A DNA stretch of 64,000 nt. Source: Fodinicola acaciae (GTDB lineage Bacteria > Actinomycetota > Actinomycetes > Mycobacteriales > HKI-0501). The stretch is from contig NZ_WOTN01000002.1 in assembly GCF_010993745.1 (NCBI RefSeq), forward strand, positions 434,001 through 498,000, written 5' to 3'. Below the pieces are notes generated by a model. It was not told the DNA's origin, did no database searches, and saw only the letters and a program-made list of their open reading frames with translations. Position numbers and translations under genes: made by a program. Shown here piece after piece: positions 1-8,411 of the stretch. Position 1 is the first letter of the stretch. The number at the start of each line of letters is the position of its first letter.

Positions 1-390
1 TCGAAGCTCGCGAACCTGTTGTTCGCCTGGGAACTGGCGCGGCGGTGTGACCGGATCCGGAGCCTGGCGGCACATCCCGGCTATGCGCGGACCAACCTGT
101 TCACCGGCGGTTTCCGGCGCGGCCCGGGAATCGACGCACGGTTGCTCGGATTTTCCGGCTATCTGCTGGCGCAGAGCAGCGACATGGGATCGTTGCCGGT
201 GCTTTACGCCGCGACGCATCCAGACGTGCGCAGCGGTGCCCTGATCGGACCGGCATTGGCTCAGTGGTGGGGGTTTCCCGTCGAGGTCCGGCCGTTCGTC
301 CGGCTGCCGGACCACGATCCAGCGATCGGCGCTCGGCTGTGGGCGGAGTCCGAGCGCCTGACCGGAACGAGGTTCGATGTCACTGGATAA
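1..390 (+). CDS. Short-chain dehydrogenase/reductase, C-terminal part (5' end outside window)
   Basis: The reading frame is open from base 1, so this is the 3' part of a gene that begins before the window. The first residues, SKLANLLFAWEL, followed by AAHPGYARTNL, match the region just after the catalytic Tyr of the YxxxK motif and the HPG segment of SDR enzymes of the protochlorophyllide reductase/retinol dehydrogenase-like group. The cofactor-binding N-terminus is not visible. The stop overlaps the next gene by 14 bp, so the two are probably co-transcribed. Substrate unknown. Confidence 0.75.
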   Translation, partial: SKLANLLFAWELARRCDRIRSLAAHPGYARTNLFTGGFRRGPGIDARLLGFSGYLLAQSSDMGSLPVLYAATHPDVRSGALIGPALAQWWGFPVEVRPFVRLPDHDPAIGARLWAESERLTGTRFDVTG

Positions 391-994
391 TGTGCTGCGC
401 CAGATTGCGGCGCGCATTCCGGTTATCGACGGCGCGCGGGTTGGCATCGACGGCGTCGATGGTGCCGGCAAGACCGTTTTCGCTGACCGGCTCGCGCAGG
501 CGATGAGCCGTCCGGTCGTACGCGTCAGTGCCGACGACTTCCACAACGTACGCGCGATCCGGCATCGCCGAGGACGTCAGTCGCCGGAAGGATTCTGGCT
601 CGACTCCTACGACCACGATCGTCTCCGGGCTCACGTGCTGGAGACGTTTCCGCGCTATCGACCGAAAGCGCACGACCTGGCGACCGACGCGGTCGTGGAC
701 ACGCCGGAGCTGGTCGCGCCACCAAATGCCGTACTCGTCGTCGACGGTCTCTTTCTCCATCGTGACGAGCTGCGGCATTTTTGGCACCTGTCGGTGTTTC
801 TCGACGTACCGTTCACCGTGAGCGTCCCACGGATGGCGACGCGGGACGGCACGAATCCGGACCCGGAGCACGTGAGCGTACGGCGTTATGTCGAAGGCCA
901 GCGGCTCTATTTTCGTAGCTGTGCGCCACAATTGCGTGCCACCGTACTGGTCGACAACACCGACTTCGACGCGCCGAGACTGCTGGCCGGCTAA
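377..994 (+). CDS. Uridine kinase-like P-loop nucleoside kinase
   Basis: A 205-residue protein with a Walker A loop near residues 24-32 (GVDGAGKT) and a second segment, VLVVDGLFLHR, typical of the uridine kinase/phosphoribulokinase-like fold. It probably phosphorylates a nucleoside or related small molecule; the exact substrate cannot be read. ATG 377 lies inside the upstream SDR gene (14-bp overlap), suggesting translational coupling. The 244 bases that follow, up to 1238, show no gene. Confidence 0.7.
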   Translation: MSLDNVLRQIAARIPVIDGARVGIDGVDGAGKTVFADRLAQAMSRPVVRVSADDFHNVRAIRHRRGRQSPEGFWLDSYDHDRLRAHVLETFPRYRPKAHDLATDAVVDTPELVAPPNAVLVVDGLFLHRDELRHFWHLSVFLDVPFTVSVPRMATRDGTNPDPEHVSVRRYVEGQRLYFRSCAPQLRATVLVDNTDFDAPRLLAG

Positions 995-1238
995 GGGGTC
1001 GCGCAATTCTATCACCAGCGAACATCGACTCCACATCGCTGACGCACATTTTCCCTTTTTTCAAGGAAATCATGCGCCGCTGGCATCTCTCGCGAGTCGT
1101 TGATGTTTCGGCGGAGGAGCGAGGCCTACACCGGTAGATCCTGCCGCGACTAGGGCCGAGGCATCAAGACCACCATTCCCGACCGCGGAGACCAAAACGC
1201 GCCCGCGCCAACCGTAGTTCGGCCCGGCGGCCGACGCG

Positions 1239-1991
1239 CTAGCTGCGGCTCAGAAAAGCGGCCACCATCGGCAGCAACACGTCGGCGCGACGGAGCAGGC
1301 CGGCGTGGGTCGTGCCGGGGACGACGCCGAGCTGAGCGGTTGGGATCAGCTCCAGCATCTGTGCCGCGTGCTCGATCCGTACGAAGTCGTGGTCGCCGAT
1401 GACGAGCAGCGTCGGAGCCGCCACCGACCGCAGCTCGTCGTCGGTCCAGCCCTTGGACGACGCGACCATCGCGGAGAGTTTTTGCTGGAACGGCTGGAAA
1501 TCCTTCGGACGCGGCGCGACGCGCGCGTATTCGGCGGCCATTTCGGCGAAGTCGTCGGCGGTCGGCATCCGCGTGGAGGTGGCCCAGGCGCTCGGATCGG
1601 TGATGTCGGTGTGATAGCCGTCCGGCCGTGCGTGCGCGGCGGCCAGCACCAGCCGGCCGACGACATCCTGGTGCCGGACGCCGAGCTCCAGCGCGACCAG
1701 CGCGCCGAGGCTGAACCCCATCACGTCGGCGCGCGCCACGCCGAGGTGCTTGAGCAGTGCGGCCACGTCGTCGGCGAACTGGCCGATCGAGAGCTCGCGG
1801 TCGATGTCGGCCGTACGGCCGTGCCCCTGCAGTTCGACGCCGATGACCTGATGCGAGGCCGCCAGCTCCGGCAGCATCGCGCCGAAGCTCAGGTCAAAGG
1901 TGTGCAAGCCGCCATGCAGCAGCACCAGCGGCTCGCCGGTGCCGTGGATCTCGTAGTAAAGCTCCAGTCCGTTCACGGATGCGTAAGTCAT
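1239..1991 (-). CDS. Alpha/beta-fold hydrolase
   Basis: About 250 residues with the canonical order of an alpha/beta hydrolase: LVLLHGG (oxyanion region), the nucleophile elbow GFSLGA, a late Asp in VIGDHD and a C-terminal His in GTTHAG. The enzyme is cytoplasmic, with no signal peptide. The start is placed at ATG 1991 (MTYASVNGLELYYEIHG); an in-frame ATG five codons upstream (2006) is possible, and neither has a convincing ribosome site. It is divergent from dinB with only about 70 bp between. Esterase, lactonase or C-C hydrolase activity cannot be separated from sequence. Confidence 0.8.
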   Translation of the reverse strand: MTYASVNGLELYYEIHGTGEPLVLLHGGLHTFDLSFGAMLPELAASHQVIGVELQGHGRTADIDRELSIGQFADDVAALLKHLGVARADVMGFSLGALVALELGVRHQDVVGRLVLAAAHARPDGYHTDITDPSAWATSTRMPTADDFAEMAAEYARVAPRPKDFQPFQQKLSAMVASSKGWTDDELRSVAAPTLLVIGDHDFVRIEHAAQMLELIPTAQLGVVPGTTHAGLLRRADVLLPMVAAFLSRS

Positions 1992-2056
1992 GCCTGAGTA
2001 GACCATCGCCGACGACGAAACTCATCGCTGGTCCGCGGCGCGACCGTACGCTATTG

Positions 2057-2072
2057 TCGAACACATGTTCGA
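2057..2072 (+). promoter_or_regulatory. LexA (SOS) box overlapping the dinB start codon
   Basis: TCGAAC-ACAT-GTTCGA is a perfect palindromic match to the actinobacterial LexA consensus TCGAAC(N4)GTTCGA. It starts on the last base of a -10 hexamer TATTGT (2052-2057), covers ATG 2065 and ends within codon 3 of dinB. A repressor bound here would cover the transcription start and the start codon, so SOS induction of dinB is strongly implied. Confidence 0.85.
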
Positions 2073-3261
2073 GCGCGCGGAGGCCTCTATTCTGCACGCG
2101 GACCTGGACGCCTTCTACGCCTCGGTCGAGCAGCGCGACGACCCGTTCCTGCGCGGCAAGCCGGTGATCGTCGGCGGTGGCGTGGTGCTGGCGGCGAGCT
2201 ATGAGGCGAAGGCCAGGGGCGTACGCACCGCGATGCCGGGCGGTGTGGCGCGGCAGTGCTGTCCGGACGCGATCGTCGTCGAGCCGCGGTTTTCCGCGTA
2301 CGTCAAGGCAAGCAAGGACGTTTTCGCGATTTTCGAGGACACCACGCCGATCGTGGAGGGCCTGTCGATCGACGAGGCGTTCCTGGATGTCGGTGGCCTG
2401 CGCCAGGTGTCCGGCGAGCCGGCGGCGATCGCGGCCAAGCTGCGCGCGGAGGTACGCGACAAGGTCGGCCTGGCGATCACCGTCGGCGTCGCGCGCACCA
2501 AGTTCCTGGCCAAGGTCGCCAGCGGCGTGGCCAAACCCGACGGCCTGCTGGTGGTGCCGCCGGACGGCGAGCTGGACTTCCTGCATCCGCTGCCGGTCGA
2601 GCGGCTCTGGGGTGTCGGCAAGGTGACCGCCGGCAAGCTGCGCGACCGCGGCATCACCACGGTCGGCGAGGTCGCGCAGATCGACGAGAACGCATTGTCG
2701 GTGATGCTCGGCCGCGCGTCCGGGCGGCACCTGCACGCGCTGGCGCACAACCGCGACCCGCGGCGCGTGCAGGTGGGGAGGCGGCGCCGGTCGATCGGCG
2801 CGCAACGCGCCATCGGCCGGCGAAAACGTACGATGGACGACCTCGACGCGATGCTGGTCGGCCTGGTCGACAAGCTCGGTCGCCGGCTGCGCGCGGCACG
2901 GCGTGTCTGCCGCACAGTCGTGCTGCGGATGCGCTTCAACGACTTCAACCGCGCCACCCGGTCGCACACGCTCGCCGAGTCGACCGCGCAGACGCAGTCG
3001 ATCCTGCGTGCCGCGCGCGGACTGCTCACCACCGCCGCGCCGATGATCGAGCACCGCGGCCTGACGCTGATCGGCGTGACGCTCGGCAACCTCGACGACG
3101 ACAGCGCCATCCAGCTCGCCCTGCCGTTCGACAGACCGCAGGTCAGCGCGCTGGACCTGACCATCGACTCGGTACGCGAACGGTTCGGCGGCAAGGCACT
3201 GACCCCGGCGGTCCTGCTCGGCCGCGATTCGGGAATTTCGGTGCCGTTGCTGCCAGATTAA
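2065..3261 (+). CDS. dinB: DNA polymerase IV (Y-family translesion polymerase)
   Basis: A 398-residue Y-family polymerase. Metal-binding acidic residues are in HADLDAFYASVE (D13, D15) and SIDEAF (101-106, D103/E104). A helix-hairpin-helix thumb region (WGVGKVTAGKL) and a little-finger domain with IGAQRAIGRRKRT follow. It performs error-prone synthesis past DNA lesions. ATG 2065 lies 7 nt after TATTGT, so the mRNA is probably leaderless, and the LexA box overlaps the start. I see no clear beta-clamp motif at the C-terminus. The stop overlaps the convergent methyltransferase stop by 4 bp. Confidence 0.93.
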   Translation: MFERAEASILHADLDAFYASVEQRDDPFLRGKPVIVGGGVVLAASYEAKARGVRTAMPGGVARQCCPDAIVVEPRFSAYVKASKDVFAIFEDTTPIVEGLSIDEAFLDVGGLRQVSGEPAAIAAKLRAEVRDKVGLAITVGVARTKFLAKVASGVAKPDGLLVVPPDGELDFLHPLPVERLWGVGKVTAGKLRDRGITTVGEVAQIDENALSVMLGRASGRHLHALAHNRDPRRVQVGRRRRSIGAQRAIGRRKRTMDDLDAMLVGLVDKLGRRLRAARRVCRTVVLRMRFNDFNRATRSHTLAESTAQTQSILRAARGLLTTAAPMIEHRGLTLIGVTLGNLDDDSAIQLALPFDRPQVSALDLTIDSVRERFGGKALTPAVLLGRDSGISVPLLPD

Positions 3262-4067
3262 GGCTTACGTGCGATGCCGCCGATCACCATGCCATAGATG
3301 GTCGGCTCCTTGCCGGTGAGCGGACCACCCGGCCACCACCGGTGCAGCGGCACCAGGCCGGGGTCGACGAACTCCAGCCCGTCGAAGAGCGTGAGAATTT
3401 CGTCGTACGTCTTGAAACGCGTGGTCGCGTTGGTCGTCCGATACGCTTCTTCGATGCCGCTGGCCATCCGGTCGAGCTCACTGCCGTCGCGCGGGTTGTG
3501 CACGTGGGTCAGTGCGACGTACGACCCGGACGGCAGGTAGTCGACATAGCGGCGCATCAGCGCCTGCTGCTCGGCGAGGTCGCTGATGTGGTGGATGGTC
3601 GCGCCCTGGATGAGGCCGATCGGCCGCTCCATGTCGAGGAAACCGTGCACGCGGTCGTGTAGGAACACCGCGTCCGGATCGCGCAGGTCGGCGTCGATGA
3701 AGACCGTACGGTCGTTGTCCTCCAGCAACGCACGGCCGTGCGCGATGACGGTCGGGTCGTTGTCGACGTAGACGACGAGCGCCTCCGGGTTGGACCGCTG
3801 GGCGACCTCGTGCGTGTTGTCCATCGTCGGCAGGCCGGAACCGCAGTCCACGAACTGGTCGATGCCGACCGACTCGGTCAGCCATCTGGTGACCTTGCGC
3901 GACCAGTCGCGGTGCAGCCGCGCCACCGTCGGCATGTTGGGATCGATGCCGATCATCTTGTTGAAGACGGCCCGGTCGACCTCGAAGTTGTCCTTGCCGC
4001 CGAGGGCGAAATCGTAGACGCGCGCGATGCTCGGCTTGGTGGTGTCAATCGGTAGTTCGTGGGACAC
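3258..4067 (-). CDS. SAM-dependent methyltransferase, DUF574-type
   Basis: A 269-residue protein of the actinomycete-enriched DUF574 family. The N-terminal YDFALGGKDNFEVDR is the family signature; FVDCGSGLPT is the SAM-binding glycine-rich loop and VYVDNDP the acidic loop binding the ribose. Substrates of the family are mostly unknown. The start is GTG 4067: on the minus strand a TAAGTT hexamer (4075-4080) sits exactly 7 nt upstream, so the transcript is probably leaderless. It is convergent with dinB (4-bp overlap) and divergent from the VOC gene. Confidence 0.85.
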   Translation of the reverse strand: MSHELPIDTTKPSIARVYDFALGGKDNFEVDRAVFNKMIGIDPNMPTVARLHRDWSRKVTRWLTESVGIDQFVDCGSGLPTMDNTHEVAQRSNPEALVVYVDNDPTVIAHGRALLEDNDRTVFIDADLRDPDAVFLHDRVHGFLDMERPIGLIQGATIHHISDLAEQQALMRRYVDYLPSGSYVALTHVHNPRDGSELDRMASGIEEAYRTTNATTRFKTYDEILTLFDGLEFVDPGLVPLHRWWPGGPLTGKEPTIYGMVIGGIARKP

Positions 4068-4147
4068 GGCTCACAACTTACCCTGTCGAACGGCCGCGGT
4101 CGGCTCCGATCCTTCTGTGTCAGAGCACGCCCCGTGGAAGGACGGTC

Positions 4148-4519
4148 ATGCCGAATCCGGTCGTACATTTCGAGATCACCGGCGCCAACCCCGCTGGCCT
4201 GCGCGATTACTACGCCGGCCTGTTCGGTTGGACGTACGAGGTGGGGGACGCGAGCGCCGAGGAGGTGTCCGCGCCAGGCGAGTACGGCTTCGTGCCGGCG
4301 AGCGTCGCCGGCATCAACGGTGGCGTCGCCGGTGGCGACGGCCATCGGCCGCGCGTCCTGTTCTATGTCGGCGTCGACAACGTCGAAGAAGCGTTGGCGA
4401 AGGCCGAAAGTCTTGGCGGCAAACGTCAGCTGGGGCCGAAAGGCACGCCGGGGACGCTGGTCGTCGGCCAGTTCACCGACCCGGAAGGCAACCTGATCGG
4501 GGTCGCCGGCGAACGCTAA
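4148..4519 (+). CDS. VOC (glyoxalase/bleomycin-resistance-fold) family protein
   Basis: A 123-residue single-domain vicinal oxygen chelate protein: HFEITGANPAGLRDYYAGLFGW at the start of the first beta-alpha-beta-beta-beta unit and FTDPEGNLIGV at the end, a common glyoxalase-family C-terminus. It may be a metal enzyme or a binding/resistance protein; the sequence does not decide. ATG 4148 has a strong ribosome site (GGAAGGA, 8 nt upstream). It ends in a hairpin shared with the convergent nucleotidyltransferase gene. Confidence 0.75.
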   Translation: MPNPVVHFEITGANPAGLRDYYAGLFGWTYEVGDASAEEVSAPGEYGFVPASVAGINGGVAGGDGHRPRVLFYVGVDNVEEALAKAESLGGKRQLGPKGTPGTLVVGQFTDPEGNLIGVAGER

Positions 4520-4545
4520 GAGGTCCCCATTTTCGCGGCCTCTAA
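4519..4545. terminator. Compact bidirectional terminator-like hairpin between convergent genes
   Basis: The 22 bases between two convergent genes form a stem AGAGG(T)CC / GGCCTCT around an AT-rich loop. The two stop codons sit at its edges. A nearly identical element lies at 55588-55616, also between convergent genes and again with the minus-strand TAG read from its right end. This suggests a dedicated shared terminator. Confidence 0.55.
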
Positions 4546-5153
4546 AGCTGGGCGCGCCACGGGTGGCCGGGATGGACGAGGTCGAGCCAGCCGGCCAGTG
4601 TCTCGCGCTGTTTCGCGGTCAGCAAAGGCAAAGCGGCGGCGAAGTCGTCGTCGTCCTTGGGCCTGGTGGCCTTGGCCTTGAACAGCAGGGCCACCTCGGC
4701 GGCCAGATACGGCACGCCGTCGGGCGTGTGCCGGATGATGTCGGCGTACGGCCGGCGGATCCGCTCGTCGCGCCGGCAGATCCAGGTGTCGGCGTCGTGC
4801 GGTTCGCGGAAGATGTCGACCAGATAGTGGCCGGTCTCCGGATCGCGGACCCAGGTCTGGTGCGTACGCGCCAGCTCGTCCTCGGTCGCGTCCGGAAAGA
4901 CCCGGCCGTCGATCGGCGCGTCCAGCGCACAGCCGGCGAATCTTTCCCGCAGCTCGGCGAAACCGGCGGCCGGCACGGCGATCTCCAGGTCGTCGTGCCG
5001 GCGCAGCCGGCCGGTGAACAGCTCGATCGACCAGCCGGCCGCGACGTACCAGGGGGTCGCCACGCCGGCCAGCCGGTCGGCCACCTCCGCCGGTGTCAGC
5101 GCGTCGGCCCATTTCGCGTCCAACTCGTCGTGGCTGAACTCGATCCCCGCCAT
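4542..5153 (-). CDS. Nucleotidyltransferase-fold protein (aminoglycoside adenylyltransferase-like)
   Basis: About 203 residues. WYVAAGWSIELFTGRLRRHDDLEIAV resembles the nucleotidyltransferase core in which a Gly-rich turn is followed by an acidic D-x-E metal site (here HDDLEI), as in 2''-adenylyltransferase-like proteins of PF10706 type. A later PYLAAEVALLFKAK segment is also typical. It may adenylylate a small molecule; resistance cannot be inferred. Start ATG 5153 is preferred because TAAAAT (5161-5166, minus strand) lies 7 nt upstream, giving a leaderless mRNA; an earlier ATG at 5162 overlaps this -10. It directly follows the ROK gene, whose stop is within the hexamer. Confidence 0.65.
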   Translation of the reverse strand: MAGIEFSHDELDAKWADALTPAEVADRLAGVATPWYVAAGWSIELFTGRLRRHDDLEIAVPAAGFAELRERFAGCALDAPIDGRVFPDATEDELARTHQTWVRDPETGHYLVDIFREPHDADTWICRRDERIRRPYADIIRHTPDGVPYLAAEVALLFKAKATRPKDDDDFAAALPLLTAKQRETLAGWLDLVHPGHPWRAQL

Positions 5154-5163
5154 GACCGGCATT

Positions 5164-6327
5164 TTAGAGTGCTGTGACGCGCCGGGTTTTCGTTGGCGCG
5201 ACCAGGGTTTGGGCCGCGACCGCGGCGCCGCCGCGAGCCCATTCCTCGAACGGCAGCGGCCGTACGGTCAGCTCGCATTCGGCCGCCGCGCCGAAAGCGT
5301 GCCGCACGAAGGTCTGCCGGGTCTGGTCGGCGAACAGGTCGTACGAGGCGACGCCTTCGCCGGAGATGATGATCCGCTCCGGTCCGATCAGGTTGGCGAC
5401 CGACGCGATGGCCAGGCCCAACGCCTCGCCGGCGCGGGTGAAGACGGTGCGTACGGCTTGGTCGCCTTCGTGTGCCAGCCTGACGGCGTCGTCCATCGAC
5501 AGCGCCGGATCGCCGGTCGCCTGCCGCGCCTGCTCGACGATCGCGCGCGTCGACGCGACCGCCTCCACGCAACCGGTGTTGCCGCAGGTGCAGACCCGGT
5601 CGGGCGCGCCGACCGGCAGATGGCCGATCTCGCCGGAGACGCCGTGCGCGCCGGACACCACCCGGCCGCCGATGGAGATCCCGCAGCCGATGCCGGCACC
5701 TATTGTGACCAGCGCAAACGACGCCAAGCCAGCGCCGGCGCCAAACCACTGCTCGGCGGCGGTCAGCGCGCGTACGTCGTTTTCGATCACGGTCGCGATG
5801 CCGGTCGCGTCCTCCACCAGTCTGGCCAGGTCGACGCCGTGCCAGTCCAGGAACGGCGAGTGGTGGACAGCGCCGGTGGGTCCGTCGACATCGCCGGACA
5901 GCGTGACGCCGAGGCTGTGCAGCCGGGTGGCTTCCGCCGGCAGCAACGCGCGTACGAGCCGCGCGATCGCCGCGACCACACTCGCCACGTCACGCGCCGG
6001 AAGGCGTGAGCGGCGGGTGGTCAGCGGCGTGGCGGTCAGGTCGGTGAGCACGCCGAACAGCTCGTCCTCGGTGATCTTGACGCCGAGAAACTGCGCGCGC
6101 TCGGCGCGTACGGCAACCAGCGTCGCCGGCCGGCCGGCGACCGGCTCACCGGCTGGCCGGCCGAGCTCCACGATCCAGTCGTCGTCCAGCAATGGCGCGG
6201 TCGCCTTGGTGACCGCGCCGGAGGACAGACCGGTCCGCCGGCCGATCTCGGCGCGGGACAGCGGACCGTGCGCGAGCATCGTCTGGAAGACCAGCGCGGC
6301 GGCCGGTGCCTGGTTGGGAAGCTCCAC
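5164..6327 (-). CDS. ROK-family transcriptional repressor
   Basis: A 387-residue ROK protein. An N-terminal winged helix-turn-helix (LSRAEIGRRTGLSSGAVTKA, residues about 24-43) is followed by a sugar-kinase-like domain with the ROK zinc/cysteine motif CTCGNTGCVEAV near 230. It probably senses a sugar or sugar phosphate. It is divergent from the GH27 alpha-galactosidase gene, the obvious candidate target. Two GAAGCAAWCC direct repeats in the shared promoter region are candidate operators. ATG 6327 is taken as the start. Confidence 0.88.
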   Translation of the reverse strand: MELPNQAPAAALVFQTMLAHGPLSRAEIGRRTGLSSGAVTKATAPLLDDDWIVELGRPAGEPVAGRPATLVAVRAERAQFLGVKITEDELFGVLTDLTATPLTTRRSRLPARDVASVVAAIARLVRALLPAEATRLHSLGVTLSGDVDGPTGAVHHSPFLDWHGVDLARLVEDATGIATVIENDVRALTAAEQWFGAGAGLASFALVTIGAGIGCGISIGGRVVSGAHGVSGEIGHLPVGAPDRVCTCGNTGCVEAVASTRAIVEQARQATGDPALSMDDAVRLAHEGDQAVRTVFTRAGEALGLAIASVANLIGPERIIISGEGVASYDLFADQTRQTFVRHAFGAAAECELTVRPLPFEEWARGGAAVAAQTLVAPTKTRRVTAL

Positions 6328-6350
6328 CGCGACATCCTAACTTTCCGGCA

Positions 6351-6401
6351 GAAGCAATCCGGGGCCATATGTTGACACTGGAAGCAAACCCCGCCTACCG
6401 T
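6351..6401 (+). promoter_or_regulatory. Promoter and candidate ROK operator of the GH27 gene
   Basis: TTGACA at 6372-6377 and TACCGT at 6396-6401 are spaced by 18 bp and face the GH27 gene. Two direct repeats, GAAGCAATCC (6351-6360) and GAAGCAAACC (6381-6390), start exactly 30 bp apart, the second inside the -35/-10 spacer. This placement fits repression by the divergent ROK protein; that link is inference. Confidence 0.5.
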
Positions 6402-6436
6402 ACCGCTGTCGAGGTCCGCTGCGAGATGGAGAGCTC

Positions 6437-8401
6437 ATGCGGTCGTGGCACCGGATCCTTACGGTTTTCGTCGTCCTCGCCGCGTCGTTGGTGGCGGTGA
6501 CGCCTGCGCGGGCCGGCATCAACGGCCTGGCACGCAAGCCATATCTGGGATGGAGCAGCTGGAGCCTGGAGTCCACCAACTATCCAGGAGTGAATCCGAC
6601 CGGCTCGGCCAGCTGGCTCACCGAGGCGCACGTTCTGCAGCAAGCCGACGTTTTGGCCGCCAAACTCAGGAAATTCGGCTACGAGTACGTCAACGTCGAT
6701 GCCGGGTGGGTCGGCGGCTATGACGCGTACGGCCGGCCGGTCGCCAAGGCGTCGACATTTCCGCACGGCATGAAGTACGTCGGCGACCACGTGCACGGAA
6801 AGGGGCTGAAATACGGCCTCTATCTCGCTGTCGGCCTGGATCCTGGTGAATACAACGATGGCAGGAACCAGATCTATGGCGCGCCGCAGTGCCACACCAG
6901 CGACATCGTCTATCCGGACCTGCGTAAGACAAACGGCTGGGACAGCGCGTACAAAATCGATTTCGGCAACCCGTGCGCACAGCTCTACGTCAACTCGCTG
7001 GCCGACCAGTTGGCCAGCTGGGGTGCCGATTTCCTGAAACTGGACGGTGTCGGCCCCGGCTCGTTCAAAGGCGGTGCGAATTACGACAACACCGCCGACG
7101 TGGCCGCCTGGGCCGCGGCGTTGAAGCAGACCGGCCGGCCGATCGAGTTCACGGTTTCCTGGTCGCTGGCGCATTCGCGGGCCGACGTGTGGAAGCACTA
7201 CAGCAACGGCTGGCGGATCGACACCGATGTCGAGTGCTATTGCGACACCTTGGTCACCTGGAACAACTCCGTCGACAACCGGTTCGACGACGTGGTGCAG
7301 TGGATCGACGACGCCGGCCCGGGACACTGGAACAACCTCGACTCGCTCAATGTCGGCTCCGGTCAGCTGGACGGCATCACCGAGGCCGAGCGCCAGTCGT
7401 ACGCGACGCTGTGGGCCATCGAGTCCTCGCCGCTCTATGTCGGCGACGACCTGACCAGGCTGGACGACTTTGGGATGTCGTTGCTGACCAACCCGGAAGT
7501 GATCGCGATCGATCAGGCTGGCCGGCCGGCGAAACCGGTCGACCAGTATTCGCCACGGCAGACCTGGTTCGTTCGCAATTCTGACGGCAGCCTCACGGTC
7601 GCGCTTTTCAACCTTGGCAACAACCCGGCGCGGGTGACCGCCGACTGGGACGACCTCGGCATTGTCGGCGCCGCCTCCGTACGCGATGTGTGGAGGCGCG
7701 CCGACATCGGCACGGCCAACGGAAGTTTCGGTGCCGACCTGCCAGTGCACGGCTCGCGGCTGCTCCGGATCACACCGCATTCCGGTCTGAGCAAGCCGAC
7801 CGGCCTGCGTGGCACCGGCTCGACGGCCACCAGTGTGTCGCTCAGCTGGGACGGTGCCGGTTGGCACGACGTGTTCGCTGGCAACATGAAGGTCGCGTCC
7901 GTGCAGGGAAGCGCCGCGACGGTTTCCGGACTGCGGCCGGCGACGACGTACGATTTCAGCGTACGGGCGCGGAATTCGCTGCGAAGCAAGGCGATCTCGA
8001 TCACCACTCCAGCCGCCGGCGGACCGACAAGCTATGAGGCTGAGGCTTTCCCGATCGCTGGCAGCGCCAACGTCTACGACTGCGGTGGTTGTTCTGGTGG
8101 CAAGAAGGTCGGCTATCTCGGTGGCAGCGGCAACGGCACGGTCACGTACGACACTGTCACCGCGCCGAAGGACGGCACCTACCTGATGCGGGTGTCCTAT
8201 GTGGATGGTGACTCCAGCCGGCACGCGATCGTCACCGTCGACGGCGAGCCGGTCGACCTGCCGACCGCCGGCACCGGTGACAACGACTGGAACAACCCGC
8301 AGACCCTGGTCATGCCAGTGCGGCTGACGGCTGGGGTCAACACGATCTCCTTTGGCAATCCCGGCGACAACATCGCCGACATCGACCGGATCGCTGTGTA
8401 A
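6437..8401 (+). CDS. Secreted GH27 alpha-galactosidase with FnIII-like and CBM35/CBM6-like domains
   Basis: A 654-residue exported enzyme. The signal peptide is about 1-28 (RARS-type cleavage near ARAG). The catalytic TIM barrel begins with NGLARKPYLGWSSW; the nucleophile Asp is D203 in LKLDG, the acid/base Asp is D264 in RIDTD. A beta-sandwich follows, then an FnIII-like module (about 450-525, SKPTGLRGTG) and a C-terminal carbohydrate-binding module starting YEAEAF (about 533-654). It should release terminal alpha-galactose from galactomannans or oligosaccharides. Divergent ROK regulation is likely. Other GH27 specificities, such as beta-L-arabinopyranosidase, remain possible. Confidence 0.88.
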   Translation: MRSWHRILTVFVVLAASLVAVTPARAGINGLARKPYLGWSSWSLESTNYPGVNPTGSASWLTEAHVLQQADVLAAKLRKFGYEYVNVDAGWVGGYDAYGRPVAKASTFPHGMKYVGDHVHGKGLKYGLYLAVGLDPGEYNDGRNQIYGAPQCHTSDIVYPDLRKTNGWDSAYKIDFGNPCAQLYVNSLADQLASWGADFLKLDGVGPGSFKGGANYDNTADVAAWAAALKQTGRPIEFTVSWSLAHSRADVWKHYSNGWRIDTDVECYCDTLVTWNNSVDNRFDDVVQWIDDAGPGHWNNLDSLNVGSGQLDGITEAERQSYATLWAIESSPLYVGDDLTRLDDFGMSLLTNPEVIAIDQAGRPAKPVDQYSPRQTWFVRNSDGSLTVALFNLGNNPARVTADWDDLGIVGAASVRDVWRRADIGTANGSFGADLPVHGSRLLRITPHSGLSKPTGLRGTGSTATSVSLSWDGAGWHDVFAGNMKVASVQGSAATVSGLRPATTYDFSVRARNSLRSKAISITTPAAGGPTSYEAEAFPIAGSANVYDCGGCSGGKKVGYLGGSGNGTVTYDTVTAPKDGTYLMRVSYVDGDSSRHAIVTVDGEPVDLPTAGTGDNDWNNPQTLVMPVRLTAGVNTISFGNPGDNIADIDRIAV

Positions 8402-8411
8402 TGTTCGGGGA

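Noticed and set aside
4542..5153. Aminoglycoside resistance gene
   Set aside because: Only the nucleotidyltransferase core is recognisable; substrate and resistance cannot be inferred.
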